A DNA stretch of 64,000 nucleotides from Pohlia nutans (lineage: Eukaryota; Streptophyta; Bryopsida; Bryales; Mniaceae), in contig CM040107.1 in assembly GCA_022496805.1 (NCBI GenBank), positions 8,266,501 through 8,330,500 of the forward strand, given 5' to 3'. Below, piece after piece: positions 12,481-24,010 of the stretch (the stretch's first letter is position 1; the number at the start of each line of letters is the position of its first letter). A model generated the notes under the pieces. It ran no database searches and was not told the origin of the DNA. It saw only the letters and a list, made by a program, of their open reading frames with translations. The position numbers and the translations under genes are program-made.

Positions 12481-12886
12481 TGGTAGCTCTTCCTGGTAAG
12501 GACTTACTCGGTAATCAGTATTGGAAGGATTGATAGCTATCGAAGAAAAGGAGTTTAACAGAGTAGGCAACAAAACGCTCAAAAGTAGGTCGGTTATCAC
12601 AAAACCGAGGGAAGACAACTGATCAGAACATACAAATACAAACAAAAACTACTCGGTAAGCATCAGAAGAGAGTACTTCCAACAAGAATTCAGTTATCTG
12701 GGAAAATGTGGCGTGCCACTGAGGTTGGCTCTATTGCTTTTATACCACAGTACAACCAGATCTGACAGTTAGGTCAGATCGGTAAAAATGTGTTTCCTAG
12801 ATCTAACTACTAGGGTAACTTGGAAAATTACCCAGGTAAGACTTAGATCGGTAGACCTACCGTTAACTCCTAATTTGCGGTTAACA
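12481..12886 (-). mobile_element. Gypsy-1 3' LTR
   Basis: A 406-bp LTR in minus orientation, TGTTAACC...CTACCA when read on that strand. It pairs with the copy at 40,466-40,842. By eye they differ at about 19 of 377 shared positions, several being C-to-T at CpG in this copy. It has a complete TGTTAACC terminus, which the 5' LTR lacks. A purine-rich tract abuts it on the ORF3 side. Confidence 0.88.
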
Positions 12887-12900
12887 CTATCCCCCCTCTA
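12887..12900 (-). other. Gypsy-1 polypurine tract
   Basis: The minus strand reads TAGAGGGGGGATAG directly before the LTR terminus TGTTAACC. This is the position and composition expected of the plus-strand DNA priming site. Confidence 0.75.
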
Positions 12901-15106
12901 AACCAAGTTCACACTTGGAACTTGTTTTAAACTGTGATATACCGGAGGGAATTCTACGCCGGTTTGCCTACTGACGGTGCCCGAAAACCTGACTGCCTGG
13001 TCCTCAGATCCGGTTGTCTCCTCGGTATTCGGCGTGTTGTGCTGAGGAGGGCTGGGTGTCTTGGTGTCCGGTGCACTGATATTACCTTGCGTGGTGGGGC
13101 TGAGTAGTTCACGGCCATCAAATGAATCCTCAAAGATTGAGTCAAAGCCCTCCATCGGTAATGGAGGAGCTTGGATGGGGCCGTGGTATGTTGTGGCAGG
13201 GTTCACAATGTAAGTGTCGGTAGAATCCGGTGATAGGGGTTGCGGAACAAAATCCGGATGTGCTTGTTGGTACTGGTTGAGCATCGGGTAGGTGTTGTCA
13301 ACTACCGTCTCGGTCTCTTGTGCTTGGTTGTGGAGCGTGTCGTATTCAGTAATTAGCTGCTCCAGTTCGGTAGACACGGTTGCGCGGAGGTCCGACTCTA
13401 TCTGGAAAGCCTACCTGAGAGTGTAGATGGCGATCTTGTCTTCCGCTGTATCGGCTCTGAGCTGCTCCCGTTCCGCGGTGACGGCATCCAAGAGAAATGC
13501 CTGGGCTTGAAATCGCTGGGTCAGGTCGGCGACTTCGATGCGGGCACGTTCACGGTCTTCTCGAACTCGAGCGAGGTCGGTAGCATGCTGTTGTGCCTCA
13601 GCTTGGGAGGTGTCGAGTTGACCCTCCAGCTCGGTAATACGCTTTTGGGTGTTCTCAAGTTGGCGCTGATGTGCTGCCGGGTCGGAGATGGTGAGTTGTT
13701 AAACTTGCGTCTAGACCTCGGTAAGTACCTGAGACAATGTGTCTGTTGTACGTTGGAGGAAGCATACATTCTTAAACAAGTTCCGAGGTCCGTGGAGGGT
13801 CGGAGCGCTCCGTTGGGGAAATATCCGAGGTTAGGGGCGGTGCCATCTGTGCAGATGCTTGGACACCGGTAGTACGAGTGACCTCGGTAGTGAGCATACT
13901 TGAAGTCTGGAGTGGCGGGTTCACTGGCGGTGGTGGTGGATTTGCGCCAATGATCTGTGGTGGTGTCGAGGATGAGCGATTTGGTGACAGAACCGGTGGT
14001 GGAGATGGAGTGCGTTGAGATGATCGGTGCGTAGAGGAGGAATCGCCGCCATGCTCGGTTCGGGGTCGAGGATTCCTGCCAAATTCATTTAGGGCGTCGG
14101 TAAGGTCAAGTTGGTTCTTGCGTTTGGAAGTCGTGGGTGCCGGTGTGATCTGGCAGCAAAGTCTAGACGAGATCCCTAAGTCGGGGAAAGTAGAGAAGAG
14201 GGGCAATGATGACCGCCGCTTTGGCAGCTCGTACCGAAGCACGCGTCCTAGTACCAGGGAAGGCGGAGTACGAGTGTTGGTGCTCGGTACTGGTCCCGGT
14301 GCTGCTGTTGTGGTCGTGTTTGGTACCGGTACCGGTGCTGGTGGTACGGTCCTGGTGGCGGCTGGTTCTTGTCCTCGGAGAAGCATGTCCCAGATTTCCG
14401 TTGAGAGACAGATTGGAGAATGGCCTCCCTTAATGACGGCGAGGTCCTTCTGAAGCTGTCCGAGCATGAAGGAAGCTTTGTTCCAAGAGGCTCCGGTATC
14501 GATAAGGGAGAGTTCATCGGCCGTGAGTATCTCGCGGAGGCACTATTTGGACGTATAGGACTGCTTCTTCTTGAAGTAGATCCCTTGCAGCAACCCATAC
14601 TTCCGAGGTCGTAACTCCTCCGGCCCAAACGAAACACTGTAGCCATCGGTATGTGGTCGGTGAAGGACTTCATGTCCGTTGGGACCGATGCTCCAGTATT
14701 TGAACTTCTCCGGATCCGCGTTGTTGTTGACTTCGGTACTCGTGCCATTCGATAGTCGGAGGATGTTGGTGATGTCTACCGGGGTGATAATGTAGGTCTT
14801 CCCGATCGCTTCTCCGATGATCGACTGCTGTTTGGTGCTGTGCACGGTGTTGATAAAATTCTCCACGACATCCTTGCGGATTTCTTGACCCCACGATAGG
14901 TTGACGAAACCCTCGAGGCGGACTTGGTGAATCCACGCGTGTTCGTTCGGATTGGTGGCGGCAAATGCTTTCCAGGCAACCATGTGTTTGAGCGGTAGGC
15001 ACGTGAACTCCTTCCAGTCCGGTCCTACCGGGTTGCCGCGGGATGAGCTTCCACGGCGACTGTCGACCGCGGTTTTCTTCTGTCCTGTCATCCTGCAAAA
15101 CCGCAC
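12898..15106 (-). pseudogene. Gypsy-1 third ORF (after integrase), coiled-coil protein
   Basis: The minus-strand frame opens near 15,106 (an ATG, or MTGQKK a few codons on). The N-terminal ~190 residues include GKTYIITPVDITNILRLSNG and align by eye with the extra ORF of Gypsy-2 (TRVRTQ-like region followed by IVTIDSTVIHEVLNLP). After an in-frame TAG at 14,545 come a Pro/Thr-rich linker, then a coiled coil (QKRITELEGQLDTSQAEAQQ and following), then an acidic/Pro-rich tail ending near 12,898. At least three TAG, one TAA and frame changes break it. Its place between integrase and 3' LTR matches env-position or antisense ORFs of some plant gypsy elements. No signal peptide or membrane segment is seen, so it is not env-like. 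Function unknown. Confidence 0.6.
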
Positions 15107-15463
15107 ATGGAGAGTTCCTCGCGTTTTCTCTCGGGAGGTGGGAGATAGAGTGGCTACTAAGCAAGTAGGAGGAAGAACTCTAATCCGTGCTATTTGTCTC
15201 GGTCAATTGTGTCGGTGGCAGTGAACGGTAGCTACCGGCCGAGGCAGCCGGGAGAGAAGAGATGGAGACGGAGATGGAGGGTGGAGGTGGAGAGCTAACC
15301 GAGAGGGGGAGAAAACCATGGCGGCGGAAGAAGGCATGGTGAGGAAAGGATAAATAGAAGAAGAGGTGGACAAGGAAATGAATAAAGAGGGTGGTGGAAT
15401 GAAGAGAGATGGAGTGGGTGGGTGCAAACTAGGTTGGGAGAGTGGCGGCGCGGAGGGAGCAAC

Positions 15464-15541
15464 CGTGTGAGCAGAAATTGGAGAGCGAAGAGCGGAGAGC
15501 AGAAAATTGGAGAGCGGAGAGCAGAAAATTTACTGACAAAT
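15464..15541 (+). repeat. left subterminal inverted repeat
   Basis: Three direct near-copies of GGAGAGC(GG)AGAGCAGAAAATT. The same words occur inverted at 24,640-24,703, marking the ends of the inserted element. Confidence 0.55.
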
Positions 15542-15835
15542 CTAAAAATAGGGTATTTCACTTTCGAAAATTAGTAATTTTTTTTTAAAAATTCTAAAAA
15601 TAATTCAATAATTCTAATATTAGAAAAATATATTTTTAATTTCGACCTATTACCGCGGGACCTATTACTGTTTCTCGCAAAAAATTTGCCTCTTCGGTCA
15701 CGTCGAAGTGCAGTATATTTTGTGGGCCATCTTCTTGCTGTGTCAAATGACATCTCATTGACACATATGACAATACATTGAGTGGTCTCAAAGAGCATCT
15801 ATGGGAGTCTAACAAGGTAGTGCCAGGTCGTTAAT

Positions 15836-16315
15836 ATGCACAGATATATAGAGCTTTTTCAAGACTTAGGGTCTCTGAATTTTAAGCGGGGCAAATTTGG
15901 AGGGAATATCACGATGGAGAGAGCGAGACAGGATAGGCATAACGATGTCATGTCTTTGAGCGACGACATTGGGCCCTTTGAGCCAAATGTAGACAAAGAG
16001 TTGAACGAGCGAGTCGGTTTTAGTGACACCCTCGATGACGTGACCATGCGTAGAGCTAGACTTGTCGATGTTGAATTTAGTGGAAATGATGTTGAACGTT
16101 TTGAAAGTGAGAGCAATGAAACGCCGTTGGTCCCCCACGCATATTCAAGAGTTGGAGAGCTCCTTCCTGGAACATACTCGAGACCCACATCAAGTACAAT
16201 CTTTAAGTCCAAAACCGCTCCAAGATTGAAGAAGCCGTCACGACGAGCACTTCCCGTTCAAATCAAGTCATCTAAGCACACGGCTTGCTTCACTAAGTAT
16301 CGACCGTATGGATAA
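15836..16315 (+). CDS. unrecognised 159-codon ORF
   Basis: Plus-strand open frame from ATG at 15,836 to TAA. The product is charged (many Asp/Glu early, Lys/Arg/Ser late) with no motif I recognise. It lies near the left end of the inserted TIR element, on the strand opposite to the SWIM gene. Overlapping open frames on the other strand reduce confidence that it is coding. Confidence 0.2.
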   Translation: MHRYIELFQDLGSLNFKRGKFGGNITMERARQDRHNDVMSLSDDIGPFEPNVDKELNERVGFSDTLDDVTMRRARLVDVEFSGNDVERFESESNETPLVPHAYSRVGELLPGTYSRPTSSTIFKSKTAPRLKKPSRRALPVQIKSSKHTACFTKYRPYG

Positions 16316-16840
16316 GTTCATTACAGACTTCCAACTTACATCGTTATGTCAATTTGCACATTTGGAATGGATGCGGTGATCAGGTCCAGAATTAAGCGAG
16401 ACAAAACCGAGGACGGCATTAGCACAAAAGGAGCAAACTACTAGTTTGGGACGAGGAAAACGCGAGGACAAATTGGAAAGGCGAGGATGAAATGAGCAGA
16501 CGATGAGCGGATGACACAACGTCGATGAATGAATGACGTCATGGCCGACGTGCGCCCCGATGTAGCTTGTCGGCGCCGACCGGCTGCGACCGGCGACCAG
16601 AGACTAGGTCGTCATGAATGCTGCTAGGCCGGCAGTGGACTACATCCACGGCTCATAGAGTTGACTGCTTCTCGGGTCATAGAGTATAGAGGTAAAACTT
16701 TAAGTATAAAATAATATATATTTATGTATATTTCAAACAAACACACTCGTTATTCAATGTTTTTGAGACGAACTAATAAATGAACACCACCACTTGCATT
16801 TCGTAGATAACACTAAAGTGTACCCTGGCTTGGTCTAGTC

Positions 16841-18024
16841 CTATTCTTTTGAATAAGTCAAGATACCACTTTCGTGGAGAAGCTTGATTTCGTTGAAGCT
16901 AAGTGTTGATGCATGCATGAAGAGGTAAGAGTTGGCATCTCTATTGCAGACCTTGATGAGTACATAATAAACATGTTTGCAGTAGCTGAATGATCCGCCT
17001 TTCTTCCCAAACTTTGCCATGGTCCCTTTGAATGCCGAACAATTGCATTCCGGGTGAGAGCTCAACGTTAATCTCATATTGGGTGACTCTGGGTGGTGCT
17101 CCAGATTCCGGAGAAATGATACACCCATATCCGGGATGGGGTATCATCGTTACCTTGACGATCATAGCCTTTAGAATCAGTGCTGAGTCAATGCTGAGAC
17201 GTTGCTTGTAGGTTAGAACATTGGTTTGACGTCGAATTGTTTTTGGACTTCCATATGCGAGGATAGTCGTCGGCATTCTCTGGAACCGGGACAGCAGATA
17301 GATCATGTGGAAGAGTTGTCGTCGAGAAGAGCTTTCTTCGCGATACTTGCTCCTTCTTGGGCAGCTGGAAGCCGGCTGCCTCTAGGGCTCGAATCTCGCT
17401 CCGGTTGAGGTTTGTGCCTAGTTTCACAGGCCAGACATCCAGGATTGGCAGCCTAGCTCTGTTTTGGAATATTGAGTCACCCACTTCCGTCGCGTGCCCA
17501 TCACACACCTCTCAATATAATCAGAGCAGAAGAAGAATTGGACGGTCACCGGTGTATGTTGGAGCAGGGGTACTCTTGGCATTCCGTACAATCTCCGCCG
17601 TACATTTCTTCTTTGTCACAGCTCTCTGCGCCCAGCATGCCCTGGAAGATTCTTTGAGGACCCTTGCAATGTGCCAAATTCTCTCATTCACCTTGGTTTC
17701 GTGGACAGATGTAACCCAACAAATCCCACCTTCCAAAGCCGGTGATGCGCCGTCAAAACCAGGCGTTGCATCCACCTCATCCACGCTCGCATCGCTTTCT
17801 TCGGATATGACGGGGAGAGGCGCCCGTGGATCCAACGCGGCCCTTTTGGATGCTCGAGGCCGAGAGTAGTTCACAGTATCCAGCCTGTGAGACTCACCAT
17901 CAGCTCCAAATGGCACGTCGGGCTTCCGCTTGAGTGAGCCAATCACCTCTTCTCCTTCAAGATAAGGGTCGCGGGTGCAGAATTCATCGGCACCTGGCAT
18001 CTCTAGCATGATGTCCTTTAGCAC
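16841..18024 (-). pseudogene. SWIM zinc-finger protein, C-terminal part (frameshifted)
   Basis: The C-terminus contains ECNCSAF...FSYCKHVYYVL, a SWIM finger (C-x-C-x19-C-x-H). It is followed by a helical stretch of the kind seen after SWIM in ZSWIM2-like proteins (CKHhhhvLhKV ... L...E...L). SWIM fingers also occur in MULE transposases. Upstream come an acidic/Pro-rich linker (17,950-17,750), a helix-rich segment and QNRARLPILDVWPVKLG. Reading needs at least two frame changes (near 17,270 and 17,070), and two TGA codons occur near 17,513-17,523, so the copy is dead or the reference carries indels. No RING finger follows. It is the 3' part of the main minus-strand gene region of the inserted TIR element. 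Confidence 0.5.
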
Positions 18025-18669
18025 CTTTGGGTCACCGGTGACTCTGGCACGGCGATAGGCATTTCTAAGCTTGAGCTCTTCTTTGGCCGGTTATTTGCCT
18101 CCAACGTCTCACTTGAGGAATTGATAGAAAGCCACAACCTGCATGAATGCTCAAATGTAGTCGTCTACCGTAGCCGTATAAAGGTCGTTGCATCTGTTGC
18201 CGGACACTTGAAGCCACTTGTTATGAACACTTTCAGCGAGGTTGCATGAGGGCATCTCCGCAAGTTCGTCTTCATCAAGGTCCTGTGGAAAGCACGTTTG
18301 ACTTGTGTCAGATGCTAATATTTCGTATTTATAAATCCATATAATTTACAAATGTGGAACACTTACCAATTGCATGAAGCCACCCCACTGCCGGTATCAA
18401 AAGTGCCAAAAGGCAAGCCACAAGTCAAGGCTCCTCAAAGACGTCTCCGACGCAGCTCCAGATGACAGCCACCAAGCACGGATAGCTAAGTATCTCGTCT
18501 CCGCCTCGGCCATGGTTGTAGAGTCCCGGTACTGCATGCACAAACGTTTGTGGTGCTCTCAAAATTCTTCCGCAACGTATTGTTTGTTATGCTTTTCAAA
18601 GGACTGTGATCAATGAAAGAAGCAGATGTGCATAGTCATAAGTCTTCTTCTGATGGTAAGAGAAAATGT

Positions 18670-19151
18670 AATTCTGGTTGGTGGAGTCACACCAAGCAGT
18701 CGCCCAGGGCGGCATAGCTCTTAATGCCCCCGTCCGCTTCCTATGTACGCTTTCTCCCAGGCCTTGCAACGCCACTTGAGCAAGTAGGTAGGGAGCGAGT
18801 CGTAATTCCTCGACTGGAGATCCAGTGACGGTAAGAGGTCGTCAAGTATTTTAACAGCCTCATCCTCTAGCTGCAAAATTCAACGAGTGGAACAAACTCA
18901 GTCCAGACCTGAACTTTTGCAACACCAATGTCCACATATATGTCTGGGAAATAAGTTGTAAAGGAACTTACCCCCGCATAGAAGGACGCACGCTTCAACA
19001 AAGGAAGCAACAGACTCTCTGGACACAAAGATCGCGGGAGGAAGTATGTGTCACGAATGGCATGCCCGCTGTTCCACCACTTGAGCCACATGATCTTATG
19101 CGTTGCAGCGACAGGAGTAGTTGCTATTTTTTGAAGTTTGTCGAGGTGCAT
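18670..19151 (-). pseudogene. internal exons of the same minus-strand gene
   Basis: One exon ends KRASFYAG before a GTAAGT donor near 18,973. The next starts after TTTTGCAG near 18,873 and reads in phase through LEDEAVKILDDLLPSLDLQ and LLKWRCKAWEKAYIG to a TAA near 18,732. The match of donor, acceptor and phase supports a real intron. No domain is recognised. It lies between the ParB-like part and the SWIM part of the same gene region. Confidence 0.4.
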
Positions 19152-19285
19152 CTCGATCCTCTCAAAGGGAGTTGACCCGTAATGCTTGCGTATCTGCCAA
19201 ACTCAGAATTTTATGAATCATGAATACGAATTATTACTTTTATGAATGCCACTAGTGTGCTCGTGTTGCATCTCTCGCGTAGCTA

Positions 19286-20510
19286 GAACGAGCTCGAGCT
19301 CCACTTTGAGTGCAGCAAGAGCGAGGCCAGAGGGACAAAGCAGTAACTCATGGTCATGCCAAGGGCAGCACTTGTGAGCTCGAGCTGCAGCCATTGCGAG
19401 CCCATCGACATCGATCGGTTACTCAAAGCCACGACAAGGGCAACACTTGCGAGATCCGATTGCATCTCCAGCGCAACCATTGTGAGCCCATTGACATCGA
19501 TGGATAACTCAGAGCCACAACAAGGGCAGCATTCGCGAGCTCCAGTGCATCTGGTGCGCAGCCATAACGAGCCTATCGACATCGATCGATTACTTAGAGC
19601 TACGACAAGGGCAGCACTTGCAAGATCCGATTGCATCTCCAGCGCAGCGATTGCGAGCCCATCGACATCGATGGATAACTCAGAGCCACAACAAGGGCAG
19701 CATCTGCGAGCTCCGGCTGCATCTCGAGCGCAGCTATAACGAGCCCATCGATATCGATCGGTTCCTCAGAGCCACGACAAGGGCAGCACTTGCGAGATCC
19801 GATTGTATCACCAGCGTAGATATTGCGAGCCCATTGACATCGATGGGTTACTTAGAGCCAGGCCATGGGCACCAACCAAGAGCTCCAGCTGTATCTCTAG
19901 CGCAGCCATTGCAAGCCCATCGGCATCAATTGGTTACTCAGAGCTCCACTTGGAGTGCCATTTGTTAAGAATTTTGTAAAAATTAATTAAAGAATGTATC
20001 AAAATGTCCCGATAATGACATTGTTTAGGCAAATGATGTTAATTACCTTGAAATTGCAACTCAAGCGTAGTCCAAACGAGTCCATGGGCATCGATGGGTT
20101 ACTATTTGCCACGCAAAGGGCAGCATCTGCGAGCTCAAGCTATATGCCGTGCGCGGCCATTGCGAGCCTATCGGCATCGATGGGTCATTCAAAGCCACGC
20201 CATGGGCACCAACCACGAGCCCGAGCTGCATCCCGTGCGCAGCCAATGCGAGCCTATTGGCTTCAATGGGTTATTCCGAGCCACGCCATGGTCACCAACC
20301 ACGAGCTCCGGCTGTATCTCCAGCGCAGCTATTGTCAAGAGCTCCGGCACCAGGGGCTCACTTAAAGCCACTCAAAGGTTAGTCATAGTTTAGACATAGT
20401 CACGGTCATGCGAAGGTCACACTAGCGAGCTCGTGCTGCATTTCTTGCGCAGCTGGTACGAGGCCAGCGGGACCTAGGAGTTACTCTATGTCGCGCCAGG
20501 CAATCTATTC
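19286..20510. repeat. 86-bp tandem array with 172-bp dimer order
   Basis: The landmark word CCCATCGACATCGATGG (with variants) recurs at 19401, 19487, 19572, 19658, 19744, 19830 and 19916, then at 20081, 20167 and 20253. The spacing is 85-86 bp except for one break at 19,960-20,060. Units alternate: one type continues with GCGAGATCCGATTGCATC, the other with GCGAGCTCCGGCTGCATC. The higher-order period is therefore about 172 bp. Degenerate units extend to both edges. Eighty-six is not a multiple of three, so the long open frames through the array are by-products. It lies where an intron of the minus-strand gene would be. Confidence 0.85.
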
Positions 20511-20559
20511 CTTTTGCAAAGAGATCCCGAGTGGCGTGCTCGTTATATCAATTCTGTCA

Positions 20560-20790
20560 CTAGAGTGTTCGGAAGCCTACCTCATTCATGAATTCTGGGC
20601 CCATCGCTAGATTTGCAATCGGCTGGAGTTTGCTAAATCTTGCAACAACGTCCCTTTTCAACTTCATGATCGCCTCGTCAACAGCATTGCGGTGACCCCT
20701 TACTATCTGATTTTCCGGAGCAATGTCTAATTTGTACAGCATCGACGCCTCCTCCGCCATAGCTACAATTTTGTCATGCTCACCTCTCAA
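20560..20790 (-). pseudogene. short helical exon-like fragment
   Basis: Open minus-strand stretch with KLKRDVVARFSKLQPIANLA and an amphipathic helix before it. It sits between the ParB-like segment and the later exons and is probably an exon of the same gene. The family is not recognised. Confidence 0.3.
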
Positions 20791-21302
20791 CGATGTACAA
20801 TTTGCCTCTCAATGATTATTTGCTCTTCCGATTCAACAACATGCACATAAAATGAATCAGGTGATGCCACCAGTGAGCGTGTATTTAGTACCACATATAG
20901 AAAACAGATCATCATGTCGCCGGTGAGCGGGTACCACGTATTACTCTTCGCCTTCGTGATAAGACAATCATTATACTTTGCTTCGCTGATCAGTGGCTTG
21001 TAGTACTCTACACTTTGGCTCCCAAGCAGTTAACACGCTCTTACTCATGCCACAAGTTTGACTTCACGTGTGCGACTTTGTTGTCCCTACATTCATAAAG
21101 CTTAATAATAGGTTTCTAGAATCGGGTTCATAGAATTCTAGAACAACAAGTAATGTGAACTTACGAGTTGATGTTATGCATCGCTGTCTGAATCTGCGAA
21201 ATGCCGTGAGGAGGTATATCTAGAACCATGCAGTCCGGTTCCACTCTCGCTGTACCACTTGTTGAGATCCTCGCATTGGGCCGCTATCACTCGTTTCCAA
21301 GT

Positions 21303-22010
21303 TTAAAGTCTATGATTTCCATCCCACACGAAAAACATGAGACCACTCAACTGCTGTAAATCATAGTCCTGATTGAGAATCGCCTCAAACTTCTTGTTCT
21401 CCTCCTTCCATTCATCGTTCGAGGTTTCCTCAATCTCGAAACTTACAGTTATCTTGCTTCCGTCACTACAGGTTGCTGCTACGTAGAAGCAAGCGGATCC
21501 GGGGCGGTATCCATACTGAAACTCCCGCATCAAGCTCTGCACCTCCCTCTCCAACGTCACATTCACCTCGGGCAGTTCGACCACTCGACACAGTGGAATC
21601 TTTAACTTGCTACAGTTCTCGATCGGTAGATGGCGAATCAGACTAACACAGGCAAACGAGTCCCGGCGGTAGTCTTTCTTCATCTGCTCCTCGGCTGCGG
21701 TAATGCTTACTGGAAGTTCCGACGCCTTCCCTTCTTCGCTTAGCTCTTCCGCGGGCGCAGTTGCCATTGGAACCTGATTTGCAATTCTGATCTCCGGAAT
21801 AGAGTCGGCCTCAGTCTCGGCCTCCTCGCCTGACTCGCTCAATTCCCCTCTAGTATCCGATGTTTTGCTGCTGCGTCGACCTTGAACATTCTCGGATTCC
21901 GAGCGTCCGCTCACTCTGAGCGTCCGCTCACCATGAGACAATAGTTGCTGCGAAGTCCGCACTCTCACTCTTGTCGCTCGTAACTCTGCTCCGCTGATCA
22001 CAACACACAC
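21303..22010 (-). pseudogene. ParB/Srx-like segment with WDGNHR motif
   Basis: A 235-codon open stretch with a Ser/Arg-rich start, an acidic middle, and then IPLCRVVELPEVNVTLEREV leading to FFVWDGNHRL. After an in-frame TAA the frame continues TWKRVIAAQCEDLNKW. VWDGNHR followed by an aromatic/basic helix resembles the GxxRhxA motif of ParB/sulfiredoxin-fold proteins, which bind or cut DNA. This is motif-level evidence only. It lies upstream of the SWIM part on the same strand, so a ParB-like plus SWIM protein is possible. Confidence 0.4.
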
Positions 22011-22264
22011 TCAGACGCCGCTATCGTGATCGCATTGAGCACTCAACTCACACTCTGACCACATTGGCTGACACACACAAAGCGCACGATAGATCTGGCA
22101 GTGGCACTGCGCTCGCAAACCCTAGCTCACAGTCTGCCTTGCAATTCAAACTACGCAAACTCGCACTTCATTCCGCTTGATAAGACACAAACGTAGAGCT
22201 CACGAAACATACATTGTCCGCGGCCCATGACCTGATATGATGATGGAGGCGAACAAACTATCAT

Positions 22265-22744
22265 TCAATACAAAAGCCCTAAGTTCTTAGGACACGAGAT
22301 CGTACAGTGCAAAGGTCGTAACGACACTAGGAAAAAGAATCGTGCGGCCATTATATCGTGCGGTAGCAAAAACGATCGAAGTGCACTGCCAAGCCCATTA
22401 ATTGCGGCTACAATGTTTCTTACCTGTGTCTCATGGATTCTGTTGAGTTGAATCTCGTCAAAGTCGTGGTTTGTGCTTGAGGTTGTTGCTCCCCTTCTTC
22501 TGATTTTCTTCCCCTGTCGAGGTCCCGTACTTTTTGTCTGTACTGGGAGTTTCGCAAACTCTGCCCCAAGTGACTTGCTAGTCTGTCTCAACCTTGCATG
22601 TCGGGGTTTCAAGTTCTCGGTTCTCATTCTAGATCGCTTGATCTCTTTGGCAGAACTATACACTGGCTTCCTCCTCTTCTTCCTCTTAGGTGCGTCGGTT
22701 TGATCCCCACCTTTAGCCGGAGATCCGTGAAGCATTTGGATCAT
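22265..22744 (-). CDS. basic N-terminal exon, likely nuclear protein
   Basis: The minus-strand frame starts at ATG 22,744 and is rich in Lys/Arg (KRKKRRKP, KKIRRRG), suggesting nuclear localisation signals. A donor-like GTAAGAAACATTGTAG lies after HETQ near 22,424, so the rest of the open frame is probably intron. It may be the first exon of the ParB-like/SWIM gene, but the link is by position and strand only. Confidence 0.3.
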   Translation of the reverse strand: MIQMLHGSPAKGGDQTDAPKRKKRRKPVYSSAKEIKRSRMRTENLKPRHARLRQTSKSLGAEFAKLPVQTKSTGPRQGKKIRRRGATTSSTNHDFDEIQLNRIHETQVRNIVAAINGLGSALRSFLLPHDIMAARFFFLVSLRPLHCTISCPKNLGLLY

Positions 22745-23407
22745 TACCTATGATGTTTCGCTCACATACAATCATGTAATACGACTCTATTTTTTAGCTT
22801 GTTAATTGAATATTGATGTGGCTTTTGAAACAGATTTGAGAATTTTATAGTATTGGAATATTATGTAAGTCTACGAACCTTCGCAAAGTATGTAATGTTT
22901 TGATGTTAATACATTTGGCATCACGCCAATATTTTGATCGTCAATAAATTCCCGATGATGCCCTCTGTAAGCCCTTGCAAAAGTCGTGGGTCGATCTTGA
23001 CCTGATGTAGTTTGTAGATGCCGAGAGGTTGACTTTCGCTATATAGCCGAAGCCCGTCAATGTAGCCTGTCGATGCCGGTAGCTGGGCGTAATTTGTCGC
23101 TGCCGAATGGTCACACGTGTTGTATCAATGATAATTGTGTGTGCGTGCCTAAATGCGATGGACTTGATCAGAGTCTTTGAATGAGCCTTGATACATAGTT
23201 ATGTCGCAAGTAGTGTAGGAAATCATGTCGTTGTGTACTAGTAAATTTATGTATATTTCAAAATCCTCATACATGAGTACATGGCATCCCAATAGTAAAA
23301 TTGGAGGCTGAGCTATTTATCGCGTATAACCTTAATACTATAATTTCTACTCCATTACAATGTCTACATGCTATTGCAAGCATATTAGGAACCCTGTCCT
23401 AAGCCAC

Positions 23408-24010
23408 TCAGATGTTTGAACTACCCATAGAAGTTTTCACGCCATCGCTCAGCTGGGGCTCTGGGCGTCCAAATATTGTGTCCATGTAGAGCACCGTTCC
23501 GATTGGCCAGTCCTTATTGTTCATGTAGACTCTACGAGGCGCCCAATACCTTGTGTGCCGGTCACTCTCATAGCTATGGGATGAGCTTGCTCCCGTGCAG
23601 AGACTGTATCCTAGAGTCGGCTCCAAGAGCTCGAACTCTGCAGATGCTTTAAGATAAGCTCTGAGTAGCACTCGGTCCTGAAGGCACAAAAGGTGCAACT
23701 CGGTCTTCACCAGCCGCTGATCAATATCAAATGGAATGTCCCGAGAAGTCATAAAAAGCTTAAAAGTCTCCGCCCAGTAGTTAAAAAACATTCCCGTGCC
23801 TTCCTCTCTAATCAACTTCCTTTGTTTGTTTATCTTACGACGAGTAACACAATATGCACACCATGATGGCATTGCCTCGATCAGTGCACACCAATCTTCT
23901 CCGCGGTTGGTCAAATTCTCCAACACTCCTAGGTACGCGATACACCAGCTGCCATCCTCCAACTTCTCAGGATGCATCTTCGGCATTATGTCGTTGAAGA
24001 CCACCACCAT
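23408..24010 (-). CDS. unrecognised 200-codon ORF in TIR element
   Basis: Clean minus-strand frame with protein-like composition: LEDGSWCIAYLGVLENL, CALIEAMPSWCAYCV with four Cys, and RYWAPRRVYMNNKDWPIG. No known domain is recognised. It lies upstream of the basic exon and could be an earlier exon of the same gene or a second gene. No frame break within it. Confidence 0.4.
   Translation of the reverse strand: MVVVFNDIMPKMHPEKLEDGSWCIAYLGVLENLTNRGEDWCALIEAMPSWCAYCVTRRKINKQRKLIREEGTGMFFNYWAETFKLFMTSRDIPFDIDQRLVKTELHLLCLQDRVLLRAYLKASAEFELLEPTLGYSLCTGASSSHSYESDRHTRYWAPRRVYMNNKDWPIGTVLYMDTIFGRPEPQLSDGVKTSMGSSNI

Noticed and set aside
14118..14614. Plus-strand open frames over Gypsy-1 ORF3
   Set aside because: Low-complexity shadow of the minus-strand Pro/Thr-rich linker; no independent motif.
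19310..20393. Several overlapping open frames of 65-129 codons rich in Ser/Ala/His
   Set aside because: They are by-products of the 86-bp tandem array, open in several frames and on both strands.
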